A DNA stretch of 24,660 bases from Phycisphaerae bacterium (GTDB lineage Bacteria; Planctomycetota; Phycisphaerae; Sedimentisphaerales; Anaerohalosphaeraceae), in NCBI GenBank assembly GCA_021736615.1, contig JAIPFN010000096.1, forward strand, positions 1 to 24,660, given 5' to 3'. How positions within the stretch are numbered: position 1 is the stretch's first letter; every line of letters starts with the position of its first letter. Below, in pieces: positions 1 to 8,036 of this stretch. The notes beneath the pieces are model-generated. The model saw only the letters and a list, made by a program, of their open reading frames with translations, did no database searches and had not been told where the DNA came from. The position numbers were made by a program, and so were the translations under genes.

Positions 1-2
1 TG

Positions 3-1052
3 TCGGCGGTGTTTTTTCTGTCGGTTACTTTCAATGTCGGCGCCGACTTTTCCGAGCAGAAGGCCCGCGATTCGATCATCAAGTTTCTAAAAGATAATGA
101 TCTTGGACATAAACTTACCGATCCGGTCACGATTACGCAGGATAAGTCCGGAGTTTTGCGGATCACCGATCCGGGGAGTTATTTTTATCAATACCTCATC
201 CTTACTCCAAAGAACAAAGCCGTTACCGACCCGAATGTTACTCGTCAGTTGAAAATAAGCATTCCAAAAACCTGCGACAAGGCCGTTATCGTCACCCACG
301 GGTGGATCGACAAGGGAGCAGACGACTGGCCGTCGGATATGGCAAAGGCATTCAGGGACAAGACAAAACCCGAGGAATGGATGAGTCTTTATTTCGACTG
401 GCAAAGCGGGGCGGCTGTGCCGAATCCTGTCGATGCGGTTAGATACTCCAGAGATGTCGCAGGGCCGAGGCTTGCCAAGGCTTTTTTGTCGCTGCTTGGC
501 GAAAAGCAGAAACTAAACCATGTGCATCTGATAGCTCACTCGGCGGGGACGTGGGCAGTGACGGTAGCTGCTCAGATTATCGCCGACAAAACCGAGGCGC
601 AGGTACACCTTACTTTGCTTGATGCCTACCTGCCGCCAAAATGGGATGAGAAAAAACTTGGCATGATCGTAACGGACAAACCGGTGTATGTTGAGCAATA
701 CTACTCAAAAGACATTACCCTCGACGTGACCCAGGTTGATCTGCCTGCTGCCCATAACGTCGACCTGACGGAGGTCGATCAGTTGATAAAAACCCATGAG
801 TATCCCTATAAATGGTATGGGGCGACGATAACAGGGAAGTTCCGGAAAAGGGATTACGTAGTAGACAAGAAGATCATAACGAAATGCAAGGACATTGAGT
901 ATGGCTACAAAAGAAGCCTGGAGTCGTCGCCGGAAAACTTCAAAAAAAGCCTCACCCTGAAAAAAGCAAACAAAGCGGTTGTGATTCCAGTCCCGCCAAA
1001 ACAAAAAAGCAACTTCTTCGACATATCAAGCTGGTTTAAAAAATCAGACTGA
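3..1052 (+). CDS. Lipase-like alpha/beta hydrolase, 5' end cut by window
   Basis: A probable serine esterase or lipase of the alpha/beta-hydrolase fold, resembling the lipase/triacylglycerol hydrolase group. Counting from the GTG at base 9, VTHGW (about residues 95-99) fits the strand and oxyanion-hole segment of pancreatic-lipase-like enzymes. IAHSAG places the nucleophile Ser near 178 in the usual elbow, and LLDAYLP offers the acid Asp near 205. Several His residues near 247-267 could complete the triad. The frame stays open through the first bases of the window, so the real start and any signal peptide probably lie upstream; the visible N-terminus is hydrophobic. The C-terminal 60 residues are lysine-rich and low in complexity. 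The substrate cannot be read from the sequence. The gene converges on the minus-strand membrane protein that follows. The fold is fairly sure, the exact family is not. Confidence 0.75.
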   Translation, partial: SAVFFLSVTFNVGADFSEQKARDSIIKFLKDNDLGHKLTDPVTITQDKSGVLRITDPGSYFYQYLILTPKNKAVTDPNVTRQLKISIPKTCDKAVIVTHGWIDKGADDWPSDMAKAFRDKTKPEEWMSLYFDWQSGAAVPNPVDAVRYSRDVAGPRLAKAFLSLLGEKQKLNHVHLIAHSAGTWAVTVAAQIIADKTEAQVHLTLLDAYLPPKWDEKKLGMIVTDKPVYVEQYYSKDITLDVTQVDLPAAHNVDLTEVDQLIKTHEYPYKWYGATITGKFRKRDYVVDKKIITKCKDIEYGYKRSLESSPENFKKSLTLKKANKAVVIPVPPKQKSNFFDISSWFKKSD

Positions 1053-1068
1053 CCGGTTGGCCAGTCTG
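1040..1068 (-). terminator. Intrinsic terminator for the minus-strand gene ending at 1132
   Basis: A 10-bp stem (CAGACTGACC with GGCCAGTCTG, one mismatch) closes a GGTT loop and overlaps the stop codon of the plus-strand hydrolase. Read on the minus strand, it is followed directly by ATTTTTTAAA, so it works best as a terminator for the long gene at 1132-2964. On the plus strand no T-run follows. Confidence 0.6.
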
Positions 1069-1131
1069 ATAATGAATAATGTCTATTGTCTAATGTATAA
1101 TGAGTGTGTGGGGCATGTCCACACTGCAGCC

Positions 1132-2964
1132 TTATTTTTTCTTTTTGCCGCCCAGCAGTCCGCCTAGTCCGTCGATTATGTCTTTTGGTGCACCGATTAC
1201 TTTCTTTATCTCATCCGGCATTTTGTCGCCGAGATTCTTTTCTACCTGTTTGTCGATTTCATTGGCGAGCCGTTGTTTGCCTGCTGCGACAAGTGTTTGT
1301 TTGAACTGATCGCCTAGTCCGCTGCTGTCAAAGGCGATCTGTGGTTTTGTCATAGGTCCGACAATTCGCAGTTGCGTCTTGAGATTGTCCATCAGATCGA
1401 AAACTTCGGAGGTCGTTTTGGCGTCAAGCCCGAATACTCCCTTACCGCCGGATTTTGCCTTGAGGTTCTTGACGTCGAGGTTTACGGCAATGTTAATGAA
1501 ATCCTTTGAGATCGTTCCTTCGAAAGTGCCGTCAGCGGTTCCCTTTTCAATTTGCATGGCGTTATCACTGCTCATCTGCGACTGGAAAACGGCGAGATCG
1601 AAATTAGCGAAATTACCGGTAATCTTACCTGTCCCGTCCGGCTGGAAATCAATCGCCATATCTAAAGCGATTTCACTGTCGACGGATTTAACCCCGATAG
1701 TGACGGGCTTGCCGTATGCGATAGGAGCGTCGCTGAGATTGGTGATCTTGATATTGCTCAGGCCAAACTGGTCGCTTGGCAGGGCGACTTTATCAAGCGA
1801 AATATTCTTTGCGATAAACTTGGCGACGGCTGCTTCGGGTGCCTTTGCCGCCAAATATTCCTTAATGCTTTGCGGGATGGTTTTCTTTTCGACAGCGGTA
1901 TCTTTGCCGGACGGCAGGAACCGTTGAATCTTCTGGAGAGTATCCTTAAGCTTTTGAGCGTTCTTGAAATACTTTTCCATCTTACCGATGTCGGCTGCGT
2001 CAATGTCAACGGAAGACGGGTCGAACTCTTCGGCTTTTTCGGCGGTGTCTTCGGTCTTGAAAACTTTTCCCGCTTTTTCACGCGGGGTATTGAACGTAAG
2101 ATTTTCGACCTGAACATCATCGATTACGACTTTACCGGTGAGCAGGTTGAACACTCCGGCGTCAGCGGAGAACTTCTCAACGGCTAGCTGGTTTAGCTCC
2201 GGCTTTGCCGGGTCGGTTACCTGCACACCGCTTGCTGTAAGTGATCCCGACAAAGGCGACAATCCCATTGAAGCGATATTGACTTCTGCTCCGTTGGCTT
2301 TGGCGATCGTATCGGCAGCATATTCGCCCATCTTATCCTGACCGAACAGACCGATGCCCATAAAGATCAAAATCGGAATGCTGACAAGTACCAGCCCGGC
2401 TTTTCTAAACAAAGGGCTTTTGCTTTCCATAACCGCTTTGACATCCTTGGTCTTTTTACCGATCAATATCCGGTCGATGATCCGCACCCATTTCTTGGAG
2501 GTCCATTTCTTATATGCCTCGGAACCTTCTTCAAGCTTAATCCAGGTATGGCGAAACTTGACAACCAGCCTGGCGAAAAGCAGACCGATGACGAGACCGA
2601 TGACAGGCCCTGCGACAAGCGCGCCGGCAACGGCATACCTGCTGAAATCTGTAAGCCCGATGATCGGAAGTTTACCCAGGAAAACGAGTAGTATCTGCAA
2701 ATAATCCTGAACCCCGCCGCCAAGGTGATACAGCACAGGCGCACCGACAAGGCAAAGCGATTTGCCCAGACCCGCCGAAAGCAGAAACAACCCGGTATGG
2801 ACATTCAGCAAAACAAACAGCAGCACGATAAAGGTATGTACGCCCGACCAGCCGGGGATAAGCCCGAACGTAAATCCAAGTGCGATTGATAGAGTAATAA
2901 TCTGCGGAGAAAGCCCCCCGCGAAAAACAGCGATCATCTTCTTAATTGGTCTTGGTAATAGCAT
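1132..2964 (-). CDS. TIGR03546-TIGR03545 fusion membrane protein (AsmA-like)
   Basis: A 610-residue envelope protein of unknown function. Residues 1-150 form a hydrophobic region with several membrane segments (ITLSIALGFTFGLIPG, LLVFLGKLPIIGL, YAVAGALVAGPVIGLVIGLL) that fits the DUF2062-like family TIGR03546. After a charged linker and another membrane segment (about 186-208), residues 210-610 resemble TIGR03545. That part is a beta-rich, AsmA-like periplasmic region with repeated phrases such as VNIASMGLSPLSGSLTASG and VVIDDVQVENLTF, ending GGLLGGKKKK. To my knowledge these two families are normally encoded by neighbouring genes in outer-membrane bacteria; here they are one reading frame. 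AsmA-like proteins are linked to lipid or envelope traffic, so a role between inner and outer membranes is plausible but inferred. The ATG has a good ribosome binding site (ATATGGAG). Confidence 0.72.
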   Translation of the reverse strand: MLLPRPIKKMIAVFRGGLSPQIITLSIALGFTFGLIPGWSGVHTFIVLLFVLLNVHTGLFLLSAGLGKSLCLVGAPVLYHLGGGVQDYLQILLVFLGKLPIIGLTDFSRYAVAGALVAGPVIGLVIGLLFARLVVKFRHTWIKLEEGSEAYKKWTSKKWVRIIDRILIGKKTKDVKAVMESKSPLFRKAGLVLVSIPILIFMGIGLFGQDKMGEYAADTIAKANGAEVNIASMGLSPLSGSLTASGVQVTDPAKPELNQLAVEKFSADAGVFNLLTGKVVIDDVQVENLTFNTPREKAGKVFKTEDTAEKAEEFDPSSVDIDAADIGKMEKYFKNAQKLKDTLQKIQRFLPSGKDTAVEKKTIPQSIKEYLAAKAPEAAVAKFIAKNISLDKVALPSDQFGLSNIKITNLSDAPIAYGKPVTIGVKSVDSEIALDMAIDFQPDGTGKITGNFANFDLAVFQSQMSSDNAMQIEKGTADGTFEGTISKDFINIAVNLDVKNLKAKSGGKGVFGLDAKTTSEVFDLMDNLKTQLRIVGPMTKPQIAFDSSGLGDQFKQTLVAAGKQRLANEIDKQVEKNLGDKMPDEIKKVIGAPKDIIDGLGGLLGGKKKK

Positions 2965-3028
2965 GGTAATTCTCCATATATGTTAAATTATTCAAAATTC
3001 AAAAAGCTGTTATCGCAACTTCCTCATT

Positions 3029-3057
3029 ATTTTATCAATACAAACAAAAAATTGCAA
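3029..3057 (-). promoter_or_regulatory. Candidate promoter for the 1132-2964 gene
   Basis: On the minus strand, TTGCAA (3057-3052) lies 17 bases before TAAAAT (3034-3029), giving fair -35 and -10 boxes about 65 bases upstream of the ATG at 2964. The lipoprotein gene starting at 18782 has an almost identical arrangement. Confidence 0.4.
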
Positions 3058-3195
3058 ACATCTATTGCCTGTTGGTTAACTGGACCGAAAAGCAGCAAAC
3101 ATAACCTTATCGCTAAGATCATTACTTTCTATATGATCGATACTCTCAATACTGCATTGGCAAAAAATAAGAAAAGTAACCAGATAAATTTATAA

Positions 3196-3414
3196 TCAAA
3201 ACCTTTTGGTGGTCTGCGGCGTATTAAAGATAACATTATACCCTTGGTGTCCGCAATGGCGGCAAACTAAAGGAATACGATAAACGGGTACATCCGGCGG
3301 TGATAATATTTTTTTAATAGCACGAACAAAGAAAGCCCCGCCGGGTATTAATGACAACAAAACAATTGTGGCTTTTGGACGGCACGTTAATGTCAGCAGG
3401 GGGAGGCCTTCCAA
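3196..3414 (-). CDS. Possible small membrane protein with a half zinc-ribbon
   Basis: A 72-codon frame that I do not recognise. It reads as a short hydrophobic segment (ATIVLLSLIPGGAFFV, about residues 15-30), a basic stretch, then VCRHCGHQG, which looks like one CxxC knuckle of a zinc ribbon. The only start at this length is TTG; there is no convincing ribosome binding site and no second CxxC. It could be a real small inner-membrane protein with a cytoplasmic zinc knuckle, or the tail of a decayed gene. It sits between the promoter region of the minus-strand membrane protein and the divergent methyltransferase. The remaining bases 2965-3195 are AT-rich and hold only the upstream promoter. 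Confidence 0.3.
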   Translation of the reverse strand: MEGLPLLTLTCRPKATIVLLSLIPGGAFFVRAIKKILSPPDVPVYRIPLVCRHCGHQGYNVIFNTPQTTKRF

Positions 3415-3457
3415 TTCTATGAAACTTTATTTAACCCTTTTTTAGTAAGGTATAACT

Positions 3458-4270
3458 ATGAATCAGAAAGTCTCTCTAGACAAAATCCATGGTGTTCCAG
3501 AAACACTTCTAATCCCATTACGCGGCAGGTATCTCGAAACAAAGAGGGCTGACGGTATAATCAATGACCCCAAATCGGTTGAGATCGTCGATAATCTTAA
3601 CCACGAATTCACCGACGAGTTGCCCTGGGACGGACAGATCGTTATGGCTGCCCGAACAGAGATTCTCGACGAGGTTACTCACAAGTTTCTTGACGAAAAT
3701 CCCAGATCGGTAGTGGTCAATCTCGGCTGCGGGCTGGATACGAGGGTCCATCGCGTGGATAATGGACAGGTTCTGTGGTATGAGCTTGATCTGTGCGAAT
3801 GCATCGAGATTCGCGAAAAGTTCTTCCAGGAAACCGACAGGATCAAATTTATTGCAAAGTCAGTACTCGATTTTTCATGGGTAGCCGAAATCCCCAAGGA
3901 CAGAAAAGCACTGTTTATCGCAGAGGGCCTTTTCAATTACTTCTGTGAAGAAGATGTAAAAAGTATCGTAAATGCTATCAGAGAGAATTTCCCCGACTCT
4001 GAGCTGGTCTTCGAGGCGTACTCAACGCTGATCACAAAATCATGGAATAAGAATCCGCAGGTAAGAAATGCGTTCTCGCTGTTTAAGTGGGGCGTTGGAA
4101 CCGGCAGAACAATGGAAAAGTGGCATACGGGAATTCATTTTCTCAAGGACTTCCATTATATAGACAGGCACCCGAAAAGATGGGGGTGGATGAGATTTAT
4201 GAGGTTTGTCCCGGCTTTGCGGAAAATAATGAAGATCGTACACCTTGAATTCGTTCCGCAAATCAACTAA
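3458..4270 (+). CDS. SAM-dependent O-methyltransferase, LCMT (leucine carboxyl methyltransferase) family
   Basis: A cytoplasmic class I methyltransferase of the leucine carboxyl methyltransferase group (PF04072), which includes TcmP-type small-molecule O-methyltransferases. The SAM-binding loop VVVNLGCGLDTR is at about residues 85-96. It is followed by WYELDL (about 107-112), whose acidic residue would hold the SAM ribose, and by ALFIAEGLFNYF near 155-166, a typical post-strand-4 motif of this family. At 270 residues it has normal length. The family methylates carboxylates or hydroxyls of diverse metabolites, and nothing nearby identifies the substrate. It appears monocistronic: AGTAAGG precedes the ATG at a suitable distance and a strong terminator follows the stop by about 80 bases. 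Confidence 0.85.
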   Translation: MNQKVSLDKIHGVPETLLIPLRGRYLETKRADGIINDPKSVEIVDNLNHEFTDELPWDGQIVMAARTEILDEVTHKFLDENPRSVVVNLGCGLDTRVHRVDNGQVLWYELDLCECIEIREKFFQETDRIKFIAKSVLDFSWVAEIPKDRKALFIAEGLFNYFCEEDVKSIVNAIRENFPDSELVFEAYSTLITKSWNKNPQVRNAFSLFKWGVGTGRTMEKWHTGIHFLKDFHYIDRHPKRWGWMRFMRFVPALRKIMKIVHLEFVPQIN

Positions 4271-4353
4271 TAGCCGCATGCTTTTTGCCTAATTAAGGCT
4301 GGTCCGTAAAACATTGTAATTGTTATAAACGTTACAATCGGTAAAATATGAGA

Positions 4354-4391
4354 AATCCTCGTTCGAAACAATTCGGACGGGGATTTTTTTT
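4354..4391 (+). terminator. Strong intrinsic terminator after the methyltransferase
   Basis: A 14-bp stem (AATCCTCGTTCGAA with TTCGGACGGGGATT, including G-T pairs) around an ACAA loop, followed by an unbroken run of T. Textbook rho-independent terminator. Confidence 0.85.
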
Positions 4392-4769
4392 GGATTTTTG
4401 CGAAAAAAATCTTCCTGTTTTAGCAAAAAAACGAATAAAACAACACAGAATCCTTAATGCCCTGCGGGTTGCTAGGGTCGTAACTTCTTTAATGGAAAGG
4501 CTTTATGGTAGTTGTTCTGGTTGACTTGATTGAGAGCCAGTATAAATACGGGAATTTATTTATTTTTTCCTTTTTTTCTTGCATTGCCCATTAGAATCGG
4601 CTAGATTTCGAAAAGTAGTTAGCTGAAATAGAGTCTGTTTCATTAGTTGGTACTATATTTCGGCATGTTTTCAAGGTAAAGGGTTTATTTGTTATTGACG
4701 TCACTTTTTTATTGTGCATCAATATTTAATGTGGTGAAATAATTTAATTAAGTAAGGGAGTATGGGAAA
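4392..4769 (+). other. AT-rich upstream region of a PEP-CTERM gene
   Basis: Nearly 380 bases without a convincing reading frame. A weak promoter can be proposed: TTGACT at 4521-4526 and TAAATA at 4543-4548, 16 bases apart, which would give a leader of over 200 bases. A second TTGACG at 4695 has no well-spaced -10. I see no known riboswitch. The Shine-Dalgarno AAGGGAG at about 4755-4761 serves the next gene. Confidence 0.3.
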
Positions 4770-5384
4770 ATGGTAAAATTAGAAAAGAAAATGGTATTGA
4801 TCGTGTCAGTATTGGTAATCGCACTAACTGCTTTCGCCAGTGCTGGAACCGTAACAGTCGCAACTTTTGCTGATCCTGCAATCGGATCGGCTGAGCCGCT
4901 GTTTGAAATTAATTATAATTCGGGCACACTCCAAGGAGGCTGGTCTGGTACCGGTCTGACACTTGAAGTACCTGTTGCTGGTTTGATTTATGCGGATGCG
5001 ACTTTTGAATTGGATCCTATGACATTGGAGTTCCCGAGCAATTCTGGTAGCAGTTTAGCATATTATACCAATAGCGGTCCTTCTGCTATTCGCTTTTATG
5101 ACGGAACCACTGAGGTTCTTACAATCGAATTTGACCGTCTCTGGATTCAGGACAGGAACTCCGGTCTTAATGGTCAGGACGTATACGGTGACAACGTAGT
5201 TATTACCGGCATTGGGGTACCTGCACTTTCACTTGAGAGTTTTGGCTTTTCGTTTACAAATGTCGTAAACAACCAAGGTGCAGTATCTGCTACGGCTGCA
5301 TTTACTTCTTCGGCAACAGTACCGGAACCTGCGACGATGGCTCTTTTGGCTCTTGGCGGTTTTATGATCAGAAGACGTAAATAA
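4770..5384 (+). CDS. PEP-CTERM sorted secreted protein
   Basis: An exported protein of 204 residues with unknown specific role. It has a classical signal peptide (basic start, hydrophobic core, cleavage likely after AFASA at residue 25) and a threonine-, glycine- and serine-rich beta-type body. It ends in a PEP-CTERM sorting signal: VPEP at about residues 184-187, a hydrophobic segment, and the basic tail RRRK. Such tails are recognised by an exosortase, which cuts the protein and sends it to the cell surface or extracellular matrix; no exosortase gene is in this window. The body lacks cysteines and recognisable catalytic motifs. The start is supported by AAGGGAG about 9 bases upstream, and a terminator follows the stop closely, so it is a single-gene unit. 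Confidence 0.85.
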   Translation: MVKLEKKMVLIVSVLVIALTAFASAGTVTVATFADPAIGSAEPLFEINYNSGTLQGGWSGTGLTLEVPVAGLIYADATFELDPMTLEFPSNSGSSLAYYTNSGPSAIRFYDGTTEVLTIEFDRLWIQDRNSGLNGQDVYGDNVVITGIGVPALSLESFGFSFTNVVNNQGAVSATAAFTSSATVPEPATMALLALGGFMIRRRK

Positions 5385-5409
5385 GATAAGCAGGTTATAA
5401 GATTTTCAA

Positions 5410-5445
5410 AAGGTGTCTGACAGAAAAAGTCGGGCACCTTTTTTT
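5410..5445 (+). terminator. Intrinsic terminator after the PEP-CTERM gene
   Basis: Stem AAGGTGTCTGAC with GTCGGGCACCTT around an AGAAAAA loop, followed by a T-run. Confidence 0.85.
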
Positions 5446-5530
5446 GTGTACCGAGTGTCATTAATCGTCTGCATTTCGATATTTTTATAAAATAATCCGT
5501 GAAAATCTGTGTAATACATGGTTTAATTTT

Positions 5531-5578
5531 ACCAGTCAAGCCCCGAAAGGGCATTTATTTTGAAATTAATCAACTGGT
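5531..5578 (+). promoter_or_regulatory. Possible leader hairpin just before ribD
   Basis: ACCAGT (5531-5536) and ACTGGT (5573-5578) can pair and enclose a small GCCC-CGAAA-GGGC hairpin. The right arm ends 7 bases before the ribD ATG, where a ribosome binding site would lie, so the fold could limit translation. It is not an FMN riboswitch: the conserved FMN-aptamer segments are absent. Confidence 0.25.
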
Positions 5579-5585
5579 AGAATAA

Positions 5586-6695
5586 ATGGACGATACTAAA
5601 CACATGCAAGCTGCCTTGACCCTTGCCGCAAAGGGCGAAGGTTTCGTGGAACCAAATCCTATGGTCGGCTGCGTTATCGTCAAAGGCGGGCAGGTGATCG
5701 GCAAGGGATACCATGAAAAGTTCGGCTTGACCCATGCAGAAATAAACGCCCTGGCCGATTGCAGAGGCAATGGCAATGATCCCGCCGGAGCGACAATGTA
5801 TGTCACGTTAGAACCATGCAGCCACCACGGCAAAACACCCCCCTGTGCAGATGCCGTCATAGAGAGCAAAGTTTCCGAGGTAGTTATCGCTGCCGTCGAC
5901 GCAACCGAAAAAGTTGCCGGCAAAGGCATCGAAAGAATTCGGCAAGCCGGTATAACCGTCAGGACAGGCGTTTGCGAAAAACAGGCAAGGGCACTGAACC
6001 CGGGCTTTTATAAATTAGCCGAAACGGGTAGACCATGGGTTATCCTGAAGTGGGCGCAGAGCGCAGACGGGTACCTCGCTTATAAAGACGCCGCAAAACA
6101 TGGACAGTGGATATCCAATGAGGCGAGTCGAAAGGATGCAAACTTCCACCGCCGCAGCGTCCAGGCAATACTTGTAGGAGCAAACACCGTCAAACAAGAC
6201 GACCCGATGTTGACAATTCGCCCGGACAGCGACCGTCAGCCGCTCAGGATTGTTCTCGACAGCAAACTTTCAATACCGATAGATTCAAAGATACTCGATA
6301 CTCACATCGCCGACACTTTGATAGTGACAACCGAAAAAGCAAACCACGAAAAGGTGACAGAAATACAATCCAAAGGTTCGGAGGTTTTAATAGTAAAAGA
6401 TGTCGGCGGCAAATGCGATCTGAGCGAAGTTCTGAAAGAACTGGGAAAAAGAAACATCCAGCAGCTTTTGGTAGAAGGTGGTCCGAAAGTACTTGACTCC
6501 TTCATCGCAGAAAACCTCGCAGACGCCGTAAGAATCTACAAGGCCCCAGAAAAACTGGGCGACCTCGGCGCATCGCCTATAACGGTTGAAATGTCAACAA
6601 TAATCAAAAACAACCTGACCGAAGTGATATCAAAAGACATTGAAGGCGACAAAAGAATCATTGGCTTAATAAATAAGGCTAAAAGGTCTATCTAA
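5586..6695 (+). CDS. ribD: Bifunctional riboflavin biosynthesis deaminase/reductase RibD
   Basis: Catalyses two early steps of riboflavin synthesis in the cytoplasm: deamination of the diaminopyrimidine intermediate, then NADPH-dependent reduction of the ribosyl chain. The N-terminal deaminase domain (about 1-145) has the zinc-site motif HAE (His50, Glu52) and PCSHHGKTPPC (Cys78, Cys87). The C-terminal reductase domain (about 148-365) has WVILKWAQSADGYLA, the VGANTVKQDDPMLT motif and LLVEGGP. At 369 residues it is full length. The ATG at 5586 puts the domain at its normal start; the ribosome binding site is weak and may lie in a leader hairpin. No ribE, ribBA or ribH follows, so the pathway is scattered in this genome. 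Confidence 0.95.
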   Translation: MDDTKHMQAALTLAAKGEGFVEPNPMVGCVIVKGGQVIGKGYHEKFGLTHAEINALADCRGNGNDPAGATMYVTLEPCSHHGKTPPCADAVIESKVSEVVIAAVDATEKVAGKGIERIRQAGITVRTGVCEKQARALNPGFYKLAETGRPWVILKWAQSADGYLAYKDAAKHGQWISNEASRKDANFHRRSVQAILVGANTVKQDDPMLTIRPDSDRQPLRIVLDSKLSIPIDSKILDTHIADTLIVTTEKANHEKVTEIQSKGSEVLIVKDVGGKCDLSEVLKELGKRNIQQLLVEGGPKVLDSFIAENLADAVRIYKAPEKLGDLGASPITVEMSTIIKNNLTEVISKDIEGDKRIIGLINKAKRSI

Positions 6696-6739
6696 ATACC
6701 TTATGAGGAGTCTGGGTATTGCAATAATAACTGTTTTAT

Positions 6740-6768
6740 TTGACTTTTGACTTTCATTTTGCTATCAT
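6740..6768 (+). promoter_or_regulatory. Sigma-70-type promoter of the DUF481 gene
   Basis: TTGACT (6740-6745) and TATCAT (6763-6768) are 17 bases apart, about 45 bases upstream of the ATG at 6813. A second TTGACT overlaps at 6747. Confidence 0.55.
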
Positions 6769-6812
6769 TATTTCGTCGTTGTAATTTCCCCTGAAATTTT
6801 TATGGAGTACCT

Positions 6813-7850
6813 ATGTTCAGGCATTTAGTTGGTATTACTGTTTTTGTATTGGTTTTGTGTTTTTCGTTTTCGGCTTTTGGCGGCAGTGTTCATCTTGTCA
6901 ATGGCGACCGGGTGACCGGTAAGATCATTAAGATGGCCGGCGGCAAACTGACTCTTAAAAGCGAACTGGCAGGGACCATCGAAATCCCGCTGAAAAACAT
7001 CAAGACGCTAGCCAGTGACGAACCGCTCGATATGCACTTTAATAACGGCACGGTCGTTAATAAGCCGGTCAATATATCAGATGCAACCGGCAGGGTCAGG
7101 GTCGTCGGCGATGGCACTATTGATTCCAAGGAATTAGCTATCAGCGACCTGGAGCTAATCAATCCCCCATTACCGGAGGTGCCGCGATGGAAGGGAAATG
7201 CCAGTGTCGGTTTGACCTATACGTCCGGAAATACAAACAACGAGACGGTTGCTTTCAGTGCCGGTCTTGCCAAAGAAACTGACAAGGACAGGATAACTTT
7301 CGGAGCCGATCTGTATAAAAAGGAAGTCGAGACTCCCGCTTCGTCCAAAAAAGTTACAACAGAGGACTGGTCGAAGCTGCGCGGCAAGTACGACTATTTT
7401 TACACGGAAAAGATGTATGTCTTTGGCGAAGGACGATATGAACAGGACAAAATCGCTTTGCTCAACAGACGCGTCATAGCCGGCGGCGGTTTCGGTTACC
7501 AGTGGATCAAATCTGCCACAGAGAATTTTTCGGTAGAGGCAGGTCTGTCAAACGTTTTTGAAGATTATAATGACGATACGCCGAGTACTTCAAAATTTTC
7601 GGGAGTTACCGGGTACCATTATGACAGGAAAATCAACGGTACTTTTTCGTTCATACACGACACGTCATTCTTCCCGAATCTTGAAGATTTAAGCGATTAC
7701 TACCTGACAGTTTCGGCAGAACTCCGTGCAAAGATCAACACACGGATGTTCACCAATTTCAAGGCGATGTATGACTATGATACCACGCCGGCGACAAACC
7801 GAAAAGAAACCGACATAAAATACATCTTTGGAGTAGGTGTTGAATTCTAG
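6813..7850 (+). CDS. DUF481 family outer-membrane beta-barrel protein
   Basis: A 345-residue exported protein of the DUF481 family (PF04338, related to E. coli YdiY), expected in the outer membrane. A signal peptide covers about residues 1-23 (ending FSAFGG). Residues 24-125 form a small beta domain (VHLVNGDRVTGKIIKMAGGKLTL and a degenerate copy around FNNGTVVNKPVNI) of the type often placed before DUF481 barrels in Planctomycetota. From about 128 the barrel begins with WKGNASVGLTYTSGNTNNET, a signature of the family, and continues as alternating strands to the terminal GVGVEF with its C-terminal Phe, typical of outer-membrane barrels. The function of the family is unknown; induction by salt is reported for a homologue. 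A GGAG site precedes the ATG. No clear terminator follows. Confidence 0.85.
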   Translation: MFRHLVGITVFVLVLCFSFSAFGGSVHLVNGDRVTGKIIKMAGGKLTLKSELAGTIEIPLKNIKTLASDEPLDMHFNNGTVVNKPVNISDATGRVRVVGDGTIDSKELAISDLELINPPLPEVPRWKGNASVGLTYTSGNTNNETVAFSAGLAKETDKDRITFGADLYKKEVETPASSKKVTTEDWSKLRGKYDYFYTEKMYVFGEGRYEQDKIALLNRRVIAGGGFGYQWIKSATENFSVEAGLSNVFEDYNDDTPSTSKFSGVTGYHYDRKINGTFSFIHDTSFFPNLEDLSDYYLTVSAELRAKINTRMFTNFKAMYDYDTTPATNRKETDIKYIFGVGVEF

Positions 7851-7970
7851 GCATTGTGATCGTGCCAAAACTCATGTCCGGCAAGGGCGGCCCTATGTTT
7901 CCGCAGTTAAATTCACACCCGAAAAAGCGATATTTAACCACTCTTAAGTTGTATGTTTTTATATGAGGTC

Positions 7971-7999
7971 TTGACAACCATATCGCAATGATATATAAT
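7971..7999 (+). promoter_or_regulatory. Perfect consensus sigma-70 promoter
   Basis: TTGACA (7971-7976), a 17-base spacer and TATAAT (7994-7999): both hexamers match the housekeeping consensus exactly. Transcription should start near 8006, giving a short leader before the ATG at 8037. Confidence 0.85.
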
Positions 8000-8036
8000 G
8001 GTGTTTGTTGTATGACACTTTTTGTGGGGTTTTATT

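Noticed and set aside
2980..3195. 71-codon plus-strand frame in the gap before the methyltransferase
   Set aside because: Composition is plain AT-rich DNA, there is no ribosome binding site, and it overlaps the promoter region of the minus-strand gene.
4661..4676. Second sigma-54 promoter upstream of the first PEP-CTERM gene (TTGGTAC-like)
   Set aside because: The -12 element lacks GC at the required distance, so the match does not hold.
5500..5520. CCGTGAAAATCTGTG phrase seen as an intergenic repeat in some genomes
   Set aside because: Only one copy in this window, so nothing can be supported here.
5450..5585. FMN riboswitch upstream of ribD
   Set aside because: The conserved FMN aptamer segments are absent; only a small hairpin is visible.
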